A stretch of DNA of 64,000 nucleotides, taken from contig JAQFVV010012420.1 of NCBI GenBank assembly GCA_028023455.1, positions 6,327,176-6,391,175 of the forward strand, read 5' to 3'. Below are positions 36,915 to 46,583 of this stretch, one piece after another (position 1 is the first letter of the stretch; the number at the start of each line of letters is the position of its first letter). Position numbers and translations under genes: made by a program. Source of the stretch: Epiperipatus broadwayi (lineage: Eukaryota; Onychophora; Udeonychophora; Euonychophora; Peripatidae). A model generated the notes under the pieces. That model saw nothing but the letters and a program-made list of their open reading frames with translations. It had not been told where the DNA came from and did not search any database.

Positions 36915-36972
36915 ATCCAATATCCCCAGACTAGTTTCTGGCTTGTGGCCTTCGTCAGTGAGAGCTTTGGAT
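36915..36972 (-). ncRNA. Hammerhead ribozyme, inverted unit
   Basis: This is the minus-strand copy with CTGACGA (36958 to 36952), the GGC-CACAA-GCC stem II, GAAAC and GTC. One C is missing from the inner 5' strand of stem I compared with the direct units (GCTCTCA instead of GCTCCTCA), which shortens the inner helix. The outer ATCCAA/TTGGAT helix is intact. Confidence 0.7.
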
Positions 36973-37307
36973 CTGAGAGCACTGCATCTAGATCTTAGGA
37001 TCTAATGAAAACCTCTGGCAACCACCTTTTATCTCTACTTAACTATAAAAGTATGAGAATGAAATTGAAAACACAAAAAAAATTTTCAATCTAAGCTCAA
37101 TAGCTTATATAGTCATATGGATCTATACTCAGTTCAGCACCCATACATTTTGGTGTCTTTGGCTCTTTTACAACCATAGCCACCACTATCCTTTTAGGCA
37201 GGATTGGTGTTAAACCATTAAGCATCACATGATCACATTTCCTATACTAGCACATTAATTGTTGATAAACAGCATTAGATCCTAAGATCTAGATGCAGTG
37301 CTCTCAG

Positions 37308-37366
37308 ATCCAAAGCTCCTCACTGACGAAGGCCACAAGCCAGAAACTAGTCTGGGGATATTGGAT
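37308..37366 (+). ncRNA. Hammerhead ribozyme (type I), direct unit 1
   Basis: ATCCAA (37308-37313) pairs with TTGGAT (37361-37366). TCCTCA (37317-37322) pairs with TGGGGA (37353-37358), making a two-part stem I with an internal loop. CTGACGA (37323-37329) matches CUGANGA. GGC-CACAA-GCC forms stem II, GAAAC follows, and a minimal stem III AC-TA-GT leads to the GTC triplet (37350-37352), so the predicted cut falls after 37352. All canonical core positions are intact. A stem III of two pairs is usual in PLE and retrozyme hammerheads, which may cleave as dimers. Confidence 0.85.
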
Positions 37367-37763
37367 GAGTAAGCCTTAGATAGGGATTTTATGCACAAGC
37401 CTTCTGGCATCCATTGATTACTCTGTTTAGCACAGGTGGCAATACTGTATGGAGAGTTTTGCTCTGTTTATCAACAATTAATGTGCTAGTATAGGAAATG
37501 TGATCATGTGATGCTTAATGGTTTAACACCAATCCTGCCTAATAGGATAGTGGTGGCTATGGTTGTAAAAGAGCCAAAGACACCAAAATGTATGGGTGCT
37601 GAACTGAGTTCAGATCCATATGACTATATAAGCTATTGAGCTTAGATTGAAAATATTTTTTGTGTTTTCAATTTCATTCTCATAGTTTTATAGTTAAGTA
37701 GAGATAAAAGGTGATTGCTAGAGGGTTGCATTAGATCCTAAGATCTAGATGCAGTGCTCTCAG

Positions 37764-37822
37764 ATCCAAAGCTCCTCACTGACGAAGGCCACAAGCCAGA
37801 AACTAGTCTGGGGATATTGGAT
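37764..37822 (+). ncRNA. Hammerhead ribozyme, direct unit 2
   Basis: Same fold as unit 1, with CTGACGA at 37779-37785, GAAAC and GTC. The core is intact. Confidence 0.85.
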
Positions 37823-38220
37823 GAGTAGGCATTAGATAGGGATTTTATGCACAAGCCTTCTGGCATCCATTGATTACTCTGTTTAGCACAGGTGGCAATA
37901 CTGTATGGAGAGCTTTGCTCTGTTTATCAACAATTAATGTGCTAGTATAGGAAATGTGATCATGGGATGCTTAATGGTTTAACACCAATCCTGCCTAAAA
38001 GGATAAGGGTGGCTATGGTTGTAAAAGAGCCAAAGACACCAAAATGTATGAGTGCTGAACTGAGTTCAGATCCATATGACTATATAAGCTATTGAGCTTA
38101 GATTGAAAATATTTTTTGTGTTTTCAATTTCATTCTCATACGTTTATAGTTAAGTAGAGATAAAAGGTGGGTTGCTAGAGGGTTGCATTAGATCCTAAGA
38201 TCTAGATGCAGTGCTCTCAG

Positions 38221-38279
38221 ATCCAAAGCTCCTCACTGATGAAGGCCACAAGCCAGAAACTAGTCTGGGGATATTGGAT
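38221..38279 (+). ncRNA. Hammerhead ribozyme, direct unit 3
   Basis: Core CTGATGA at 38236-38242. The changed base is the variable position of CUGANGA, so the core remains canonical. Stems I and II are as in unit 1. Confidence 0.85.
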
Positions 38280-38676
38280 GAGTAGGCATTAGATAGGGAT
38301 TTTATGCACAAGCCTTCTGGCATTCATTGATTACTCTGTTTAGCACAGGTGGCAAAACTGTATGGAGAGTTTTGCTCTGTTTATCAACAATTAATGTGCT
38401 AGTATGAGAAATGTGATCATGTGATGCTTAATGGTTTAACACCAATCCTGCCTAAAAGGATAGTGGTGGCTATGGTTGTAAAAGAGCCAAAGACACCAAA
38501 ATGTATGGGTGCTGAACTGAGTTCAGATCCATATGACTATATAAGCTATTGAGCTTAGATTGAAAATATTTTTTGTGTTTTCAATTTCATTCTCATACTT
38601 TTATAGTTAAGTAGAGATAAAAGGTGGTTGCTAGAGGGTTGCATTAGATCCTAAGATCTAGATGCAGTGCTCTCAG

Positions 38677-38735
38677 ATCCAAAGCTCCTCACTGACAAAG
38701 GCCACAAGCCAGAAACTAGTCTGGGGATATTGGAT
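38677..38735 (+). ncRNA. Hammerhead ribozyme with broken core, direct unit 4
   Basis: The first core box reads CTGACAA (38692-38698). The invariant G that acts in catalysis (G8) is replaced by A, so this copy should be inactive or nearly so. The stems are intact. Confidence 0.8.
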
Positions 38736-39114
38736 GAGTAGGCATTAGATAGGGATTTTATGCACAAGCCTTCTGGCATCCATTAATTACTCTGTTTAGC
38801 ACACGTGGCAATACTGTATGGAGAGTTTTGCTCTGTTTATCAACAATTCATGTGCTAGTATAGGAAATGTGATCATGTGATGCTTAATGGTTTAACACCA
38901 ATCCTGCCTAAAAGGATAGTGGTGGCTATGGTTGTAAAAGAGCCAAAGACACCAAAATGTATGGGTGCTGAACTGAGTTCAGATCCATATGACTATATTG
39001 AAAATATTTTTTGTGTTTTCAATTTCATTCTCATACTTTTATAGTTAAGTAGAGATAAAAGGTGGTTGCTAGAGGGTTGCATTAGATCCTAAGATCTAGA
39101 TGCAGTGCTCTCAG

Positions 39115-39173
39115 ATCCAAAGCTCCTCACTGATGAAGGCCACAAGCCAGAAACTAGTCTGGGGATATTGGAT
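39115..39173 (+). ncRNA. Hammerhead ribozyme, direct unit 5
   Basis: Core CTGATGA at 39130-39136, with intact GAAAC, GTC and both parts of stem I. Confidence 0.85.
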
Positions 39174-39571
39174 GAGTAGGCATTAGATAGGGATTTTATG
39201 CACAAGCCTTCTGGCATCCATTGATTACTCTGTTTAGCACAGGTGGCAATACTGTATGGAGAGTTTTTGCTCTGTTTATCAACAATCAATGTGCTAGTAT
39301 AGGAAATGTGATCATGTGATGCTTAATGGTTTAACACCAATCCTGCCTAAAAGGATAGTGGTGGCTATGGTTGTAAAAGAGCCAAAGACACCAAAATGTA
39401 TGGGTGCTGAACTGAGTTCAGATCCATATGACTATATAAGCTATTGAGCTTAGATTGAAAATATTTTTTGTGTTTTCAATTTCATTCTCATACTTTTATA
39501 GTTAAGTAGAGATAAAAGGTGGTTGCTAGAGGGTTGCATTAGATCCTAAGATCTAGATGCAGTGCTCTCAG

Positions 39572-39630
39572 ATCCAGAGCTCCTCACTGACGAAGGCCAC
39601 AAGCCAGAAGCTAGTCTGGGGATATTGGAT
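39572..39630 (+). ncRNA. Hammerhead ribozyme with damaged core, direct unit 6
   Basis: CTGACGA (39587-39593) is intact, but the second core box reads GAAGC instead of GAAAC and the outer stem I strand reads ATCCAG. Loss of an invariant A in GAAA should abolish or strongly reduce cleavage. Confidence 0.8.
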
Positions 39631-39774
39631 GAGTACGCATTAGATAGGGATTTTATGCACAAGCATTCTGGCATCCATTGATTACTCTGTTTAGCACAGG
39701 TGGCAATACTGAATGGAGAATTTTGCTCTGTTTATCAACAATTAATGTGCTAGTATAGGAAATGTGATCATGTG

Positions 39775-39787
39775 ATATTTCATAGTT
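39775..39787. repeat. Target-site duplication, right, of the hammerhead array
   Basis: ATATTTCATAGTT, identical to 36796-36808. Confidence 0.8.
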
Positions 39788-40464
39788 ATTTCACAAAACC
39801 ATAAAAATATTAGTCTGTTATTTTGAAATAATCTTTAAAACATGTCTGCATCTAATTTTATAATTTTGAACAACCTTCAAGGTTGCTTCTTGATGGAATA
39901 CTTGTTTTGTTTTTTTTGTTTTTTGAGCAAGTGACTATTATTTTCACAAGAAATAATCATTTAAAATAAATATGAATGTAAATGAGATATTAAATTATGG
40001 TTCAACAGGTATATAATCTTATTCACTAATTGAGAGGCTTCTTGTAATACAAAAAATGGCTGATATTTTAATTTATCTCCCAGCTTTCACATACTCTTTC
40101 CAGTTTTTGTTCTCTTCAGAAATTATATATAGTTTTACGTATATATTGTAGAGAGTCAACTCCAAAGTGATGTTGGCCAATGCTTTTCATTGCAACATAT
40201 TAGTAATTGAAGAGATAACAATTACATTTCTCTGACACCATAACCTGTGTGAAGTACTAATGGATGTAGAGCTGTCATTTACCTGGGGCTAGAATGCAGA
40301 GAAAAAAGATGAAATAAAAGAGATTTATTTCCTGTTTTATATGATTCAAAAAAAAGATACCAAATTATATTTTCAGTAAAATGGTAATGAGTTTTTTCAT
40401 TACAGCAGGTTTCAATGGAAAAATCATTGTGATCTTAATTTGCACAATAGTTTGTAATACAATA
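39788..40464. other. AT-rich non-coding sequence
   Basis: No feature is recognised between the hammerhead array and the 3' end of the RTE element. Confidence 0.5.
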
Positions 40465-40482
40465 TCATCATCCTCATCATCA

Positions 40483-42063
40483 TCAACCATTATCAACCCA
40501 CTGCAGGATGAAGGTCTCTCCAAGTTTAATCCATCTTCTCCGATCTTTAGCTTCTCTTCTCCACAATACCCCTGCACATTTTCTTATTTCATCCATCCAT
40601 CTCACATGTGATCTCTTTCTGGGTCTTTTACAATCTCTTGGAATCCAGTTTAAAATTTCAATTGTCCATCTATTATCATCTCTTCTAGCAATATGTCCAG
40701 CCCAACTCCATTTCAATCTTTTAATTTTTTCAATAAGGTCAGTAACACCTGTTTGTTGTCTTACCCATATATTGCGTTTTCGATCTCTTCTTGTTACTCC
40801 CAACATACATCTCTCCATACTCCTTTGAGTGGTCTGAAGTCTCTGTATTGCTCTTCCATTAAGTGTCCAAGTCTCAGATCCATAAGTAAGAACTGGTAAA
40901 ACACATTTGTTAAAAACCATCCTTTTCAAACACATAGGCATATTTCCTTTTAGTATCAAGTTATTTCTACCAAAAGCACTCCAACCAAGTTTAATTCTAT
41001 GATTAATTTCCTCCATTATGTTTCCATCTGTATTAATAATCTGACCAAGGTATTTGTAACTGCTAACTTCTTCTAATTCTTCATAATCAATCTTTATTTT
41101 CATATTTTGAGCAAATCGATTAAACATTACTTTAGTCTTTTTAACATTTATCTTTAGTCCTACTTTTCTACTTTCATCTGCTAACTCCTGCAACATTTCC
41201 TGCAGCTCTGAAGCATTATTTGCAAAAACAACTACATCATCTGCAAAATCTAAATGACTTAAATACTCTCCATTTACTTTCACTCCTTTAGTTTCCCATT
41301 TTAATCCACAAAATACTTCTTGCAGCACTGCTGTAAAGAGTTTTGGAGATATGGAGTCACCTTGTCTTACACCTTTCTCAATGTTGATTTTTCCAGTATC
41401 ATTATGTAATCTAATTGTGGCTGTTGCATTTTTATAAATATTTTTTAAAATATGACAATATCCTGGATCTATACCTTGATGATCCAATGCTTTAATCACT
41501 GAAGAAATGTGTATAGAATCGAATGCCTTTTCATAATCTACAAATCCAAAACATAATGACAACTCATATTCGTTTGTCCTTTCTATGACTTCTCTCAATA
41601 CCTGGATATGATCTATTGTACTAAAACCACTTTTAAATCCAGCTTGTTCTCTTGGTTGGTGGAAATCCAAAGTTCTCTGTAGACGAGTTGTAATTATCTT
41701 GGTAAAATTTTTATATAAAACTGATAAAAGGCTGATAGGTCTGTAATTTCCAATATCTTCTTTATTACCTTTTTTAAATATCAATATTATTACTGCATTC
41801 TTCCAATCTTCCGGTACATCTTTATCATTTAGACATTTGGTATATAACTTTGCTAAAATTGTTTCTATTTCTTCACCTGCTTCTTTTAATATATCAAATA
41901 TAATTCCATCATTTCCTGGAGCCTTTCCTTTCTTCATACACTTAATTGCATGTCTCACTTCTTCATTTAAAATTCTGGGCAATTTGGAAGATGTAATAGA
42001 TATAGGAGGTACTTGTTCTTTATTACTATATAATTCTTGATAAAAATCTTCTACCAATTTCAT
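40483..42063 (-). pseudogene. RTE reverse transcriptase, long intact frame
   Basis: This 526-codon frame holds the whole RT domain. It has the fingers motif GKAPGNDGI (residues about 46-54), RPISLLSVLYKNFTKII, the catalytic motif A FVDYEKAFDS, GVRQGDSISPKLF, the catalytic motif C FADDVVVF (about residue 271), then INVKKTKVMF, SYKYLGQII and the C-terminal VLPVLTYGSETWTL and GHIARRDD. All RT catalytic aspartates are present. The domain copies element RNA at the nicked target in target-primed reverse transcription. It is annotated as a pseudogene because the upstream nuclease part is out of frame, and the start at 42063 is simply the first Met after a break. Confidence 0.9.
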
Positions 42064-42104
42064 GATGTCATCTCTCTTTTTAGTAATAATTCCATCTTTT
42101 TTTC

Positions 42105-43557
42105 TTATTGCAGATATAAATTTCCTACCAATACCAAAATGTTGTTTAACATTTTTGAGACTTTATTTTCTTCTACAGCTTTCCTTGCTATTTCACAGTT
42201 ATACTTTCTTATATCATTTTCAACTCTTTTCCGTACCATTTTACAAAATTCAAGATATTCAATTCTTTTTAATACATCATTTTTGTATATCTTCATATTC
42301 CTTCTTTTCTTCATAAATTCTCTAGTCTCAGTAGAAATTTTATTAGTCAATTGCTGCTTTTTCTACCAGCTATGTTTGTTGCAGTTTTTAAAAGTGTATC
42401 AGTTATTTTCATATTAATTTCATTCAAATCTGTATCATGTTCAAAATCTCCTAACACTTGAAACTTATTTGTAAGTTGTAATTTAAATTCATTAGAATGT
42501 TTCTGAAGATTAGGAATATCAACTGTAAATATTGTTTTTCTTAATAATTTTTGTCTTTCTAGTTTTACATTAACACGTAACTTACACCTTACTAATCGAT
42601 GATCACTTCCTGTGTTAAATTTATTAAGAACATTACAATCTTGAAATATGTATTTTCTGTTAGTCAAAATATAATCCAATTCTGCTGTACCTTCATTTGG
42701 ATGCTTCCATGTCCATTTCCTTTTAACATTTTTCTAAAAAATGTTAATAGAACATTACAATCTTGAAATATGTATTTTCTGTTAGTCAAAATATAATCCA
42801 ATTCTGCTGTACCTTCATTTGGATGCTGCCATGTCCATTTCCTTTTAACATTTTTCTCAAAAAATGAATTCATAATATAAAGTTTTTATTTTTCTGCAAA
42901 CTCCACAAGTCTATGTCCTCTCTCATTTCTATTACCATAACCAAAATTACCTACAGCAATTTCATCTTTCATTTGTCTACCAATTCTAGCATTAAAGTCT
43001 CCCATAACAATTTTAAAATGTTGTTTACTCTGATCAAAAGCCTTTTGTACATCCATATAAAAATCTTCTACTACTTCATCACTATGAGAACTTGTTGGGG
43101 CATAAACCTGAATTATCTGCATTTGTTATCTGCTATTAAGTTGTATAACTAATCTTGCCACTCTGTCCGATACACCATCAATCTCCACAATATTGTTCTT
43201 CCACTTTTTATTTATAATGAATCCTACTCCACTTGTATTTCCAATATGTGTACCTTTATAATAGATATGTCCACTTTTTAAATCAATTGTTTCTTCACCT
43301 TTTCTTCTAACTTCACAAAGTCCAATAATGTCCCATTTAATATAAGACAGTTCTTCTTCTAATTCTTGCAATCTTCCTTCACTTGAAAGTGATCTGCAGT
43401 TGTAAGTACCTAAATAAAAAGTCATCATCAAATGGCAGCCTGGGTTCACAATCAGGGGATTCTTAGCACCCTCTGCCTTCGGCCACCAACTGCTGCCTTG
43501 GTTGGTGACTTTACAGCTTCCTGGGAATAAGGGCCATGTTTTATTTTTGTCTGTCAT
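42105..43557 (-). pseudogene. RTE endonuclease and linker, frame-broken
   Basis: Four frames cover the APE-type nuclease in order. 43557-43126 has LGTYNCRSLSSEGRLQELE and GLCEVRRKGEE, with the catalytic Asn and Glu. 43122-42886 has IIQVYAPTSSHSDE and IVMGDFNARIGRQ, with Asp and Asn. 42873-42664 and 42679-42347 have LDYILTNRKYIFQD and TGSDHRLVRCKLR, with the catalytic His. 42350-42105 is a lysine-rich linker to the RT. The residues of the nuclease active site are all visible, but at least three frame changes and a 122-bp tandem duplication break the protein. Confidence 0.85.
42629..42866. repeat. 122-bp tandem duplication inside the RTE endonuclease
   Basis: AACATTACAATCTTGAAATA at 42629 begins again at 42751. 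The copies differ at about two positions (CTTCC/CTGCC and CTAAA/CTCAAA). The duplication repeats the LDYILTNRKYIFQD segment and breaks the frame. Confidence 0.9.
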
Positions 43558-43600
43558 AATTGTATATATGTATTGGAAAAATATTTATCATTTACACAAA

Positions 43601-45489
43601 CATTCATCCTGCCTTATCAGGCACTGAGAAGAAAGACCATGGTGTTTCTTGATCTTAAACTCAGAGGTAAAAAGCCAATAAACTCACCATGCTGGCTAAT
43701 GCATGTTGGTGAGCAGCACATCCATGTTCATATACTATATGAATAATCACATAGTAATAACAGCTGCAACGACAAGAACGTATGGAGTGGACATTAGGAA
43801 TTTGCCCTGCTCAGTTCCTTTAAGGCCTCCAAGAGGAATCAAAGGGTCTCCTTTCAGTTAGGAAAACTATATTGATCCATGAACAGAAATTTATGTCCAG
43901 TCTATTGATTGATCTTGATTCAAAGTTAAAGAAAATGAGAAATGTGAGTTGATAATTCTTTCAATCACATTTACATAATTTGTGCAGAAAATTTTTAAGA
44001 TGGTCCAAATAAGCATTTATCAAAATTATACATTTTAATTAAATTTCTTATTCATTGCTATTTTTGGAAAACATTTTTTTTTTACACTATCTTTGTTTTG
44101 GTGTTGTAATTTTTTGAACAAATATATTTCATTAATAAATACATTTTATTGCATAATATTTTCATTGAATTTATTTTTTTAAATAAAGATATTTAAAATA
44201 AATAATAAGATATTAAAATCATAATGTTATTATGTGGCTTAGATAATGGAGTACATACTAAAATGTGAGAAGAGAGCCAATGGAGCACATATCTAAAATA
44301 GCATCCAAAAATGTTTTTTCAGTTATGATCAGAATATTCTCATTAATAACCTTTGATGGATAGTAAATAGTTGTTTTATCTGAAAACAAAATCTCAATTA
44401 AAAAATATCTATCAATCCAGAAAACAAAATCATTCTCCTTTACAAGGCAGGTAATTACACTAACGAATAGAAACATATTTTTGGTATAACTTTTGTTAAT
44501 TAAATTTCCATGCATTCCAACAAATTTCTTTTGTTCAAAAACCCCACTGATTAATATAATTTAACTTTGACCATTTTCTTTACCATCTGTTTTTTGGTTT
44601 CATTTACTATTGAAAAAAATATTAAATTTGCTGTAAAATTTATAATTATATACACTCACAGAAATAAAAATTTAATAAGTATGCAGACATAATAAACTGA
44701 TTTATCTATCTATTACATATATATGTTGATATAGTAATCTCGTTAGTTCAGAAATATGATAATAACCCAACTTTAAATTATTATTTTTAAGAACATAATT
44801 TTCTTTTCGATTTTATTATAACGGTATAAGCCAAGACTTGATGAAACATGTTCCTAAATTATAAAAATTATGGCCAAATTTAAAATCAAGTAAAAAATTA
44901 ATTGAATAGTTTAGATTATCATTCCCACATTATAGAGATATAATTTATGGTTGAATACCTCGTAATAAAATACATAAATCGTACGTAACATAGCGATAAT
45001 TTCAGTTAATTGTATTCGATTTAAAATACATGTAGACAAACTTTTATCTCCACAAAATATTTAAATGTACATGTATATATTTGTTTGTGTGCATAACTAC
45101 GATATAAAACTTTTCCAGAAAGTAAAAATATATTTAAGAAAAACCATAGAGATAACAAATAAGCACATAAAATACGAGAACAGTTAATGTAGAAAGTTTA
45201 ATCCTGTTGATTTTAGTAAAATTAGTAATAAGTTATCATTTGGTGTAAAAATAAATAAATACATATTTACTCTGATAATTTTATTTGAAGTAAATATTTT
45301 ATATAAATTGTATATTAAATATGGCTGATTTACCGTGCATAAGATAACTAGGAGGATGATATCATCTGGAAGAAGCCGTTGCTAAGCCAACCTATTAAAA
45401 TTTCCACATACTAAATGCAACTTAGTGAAAAAGAAGTTTAAATTTATATCAATATGTGCTCAGTACTTTATAGACAAGTGTTGACAAAG
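43601..45489. other. Non-coding sequence, possible RTE leader at the start
   Basis: Up to about 43.9 kb the base composition stays like that of the RTE element and may be its 5' leader. Beyond that the sequence is AT-rich and empty. The 85-codon minus-strand frame at 44258-44515 is not recognisable. Confidence 0.45.
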
Positions 45490-46575
45490 CACAATGTTCG
45501 ATGTTTTTTTGCTTCTTTTTTTCTATCCTTTCTTTTTGCGTCACACAAGCAAACTTTATCTCATCTATTCATTTTACATGTGGTTTTAAATCTTTTACAA
45601 GCACCTAGTATCTGACTAAAACTTCAACTATCTATTATCTCTCCTAGAAATATCTACCACACTTATTTCAGTCTTTTGGCTTTTCTAATGACTCTAGTTA
45701 TTTTCTTATCCATGTATTTTGTTTTCAATTCTTTTGGTTGTCCTAACATGTCTTTCTCATACTTCATTAAATGATCTGAAGTCACTAATGTTCCTGTGTT
45801 TAAGTATCTACATCTCAAGTCCATAAGTAAGATTTGACAAAACATATATTAAAAACCTTCCTTTTTAAACATATAGGCATATTTTCTTTTAATATCAAGT
45901 TACTAATATTATCCATTATGTTTCTATATTTATTAATAACCTTACTAAGTTATTTGTTATTTATTAACTTTTTTTCAAAGCCCATATTTATCAATCTTTA
46001 TTATTTTTCTCTAAGAAAATCTGTTGAATATTACTTTATTTTCTTTTAGGATTTATTTCTAGTTTTGTTTTCTTATATTCATCTAGTAATACTTGCAATA
46101 TATCTTGGAAATTCTGAAGCACTATTTTAAAAAACAACCATATCATCTGTAAAATCTAGATGATTTTAAATAACTTCTATTTAATTTTATCCTCCTAGCA
46201 TCACATTTAATCCACAAAATACTGATTGTACTATTGCTTTAAAAAGTTTTGAAGGTATGCAACCAACCTATCACACATCCTTCTCTATGTAAATTTTCCA
46301 ATAATTACATCATCTGCAAAATCTAGGTAACAAATAATCTTTATTTACTTTTACTCCCTTAGCTATCCTTAATCCACAAAACCATTTCTTGTAAAATGGC
46401 TCTAAAATGTTTGAAGATATAGAATCATCCTGACAAACATCCTTTTTAGTATTGATCTTTATAGTCACACTATGTAATTTTATCACTGACGTTACATTTT
46501 GATAAGAATTCTTCAGAATATGACAGTATTCTGGATTTACATTTTTGATGATCTAAAATTTTAATTTCTCTCTCT
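45490..46575 (-). pseudogene. Second, older RTE reverse-transcriptase relic
   Basis: The minus strand parallels the C-terminal half of the RTE RT at 40.5-41.5 kb. RCRYLNTGTLVTSDHLMKYE and DKKITRVIRKAKRLK (45663-45845) correspond to SETWTLNGRAIQRLQTTQRS and the IEKIKRLKW region. Further up, sequence complementary to FADD-DVV appears twice, near 46141 and 46306. Many stops are present. The relic is cut at about 46.58 kb, where the LTR element begins, so that element probably inserted at its edge. Confidence 0.7.
46141..46470. repeat. Duplicated RT catalytic segment within the old RTE relic
   Basis: ATCATCTGTAAAATCTAG (46142) and ATCATCTGCAAAATCTAG (46307) each begin a stretch continuing through a TTTAATCCACAAAA-like word. 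The period is about 165 bp. The copies have diverged considerably, so this is an old tandem duplication. Confidence 0.6.
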
Positions 46576-46583
46576 CTCTATAT

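Larger units (their letters stand above)
36809..39774 (+). mobile_element. Retrozyme-like tandem array of 456-bp hammerhead ribozyme units
   Basis: The array has one inverted unit (36809-37272) followed by six head-to-tail direct units starting at 37273, 37729, 38186, 38642, 39080 and 39537. The spacings are 456, 457, 456, 438 and 457 bp; the 438-bp unit lacks about 18 bases around AAGCTATTGAGCTTAGAT. The last unit is cut at 39774. The copies differ at only a few sites each. No unit has a meaningful open frame. Each carries a hammerhead fold, listed separately. Tandem self-cleaving repeats flanked by a target duplication are the known form of animal and plant retrozymes and of PLE pseudo-LTRs: transcripts are cut to monomers, ligated to circles and copied by a reverse transcriptase supplied in trans. 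Mobility and RNA circles are inference here. The array layout, the fold and the flanking repeat are seen in the sequence. Confidence 0.8.
40465..43600 (-). mobile_element. RTE-type non-LTR retrotransposon, near full length
   Basis: The element runs on the minus strand from about 43.6 kb to 40.465 kb. The 3' end carries a GAT-rich repeat tail directly after the stop codon (GATGATGATGAGGATGATGA, complement of 40465-40500), a common RTE ending with a very short 3' UTR. One polyprotein with an APE endonuclease followed by RT is recognisable end to end, split among several frames. It is the youngest-looking coding element in the window. Confidence 0.8.

Noticed and set aside
36809-39774. CRISPR-like array
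   Set aside because: Units of 456 bp are contiguous repeats without spacers, in a eukaryotic context with retroelements. The hammerhead explanation fits every unit.
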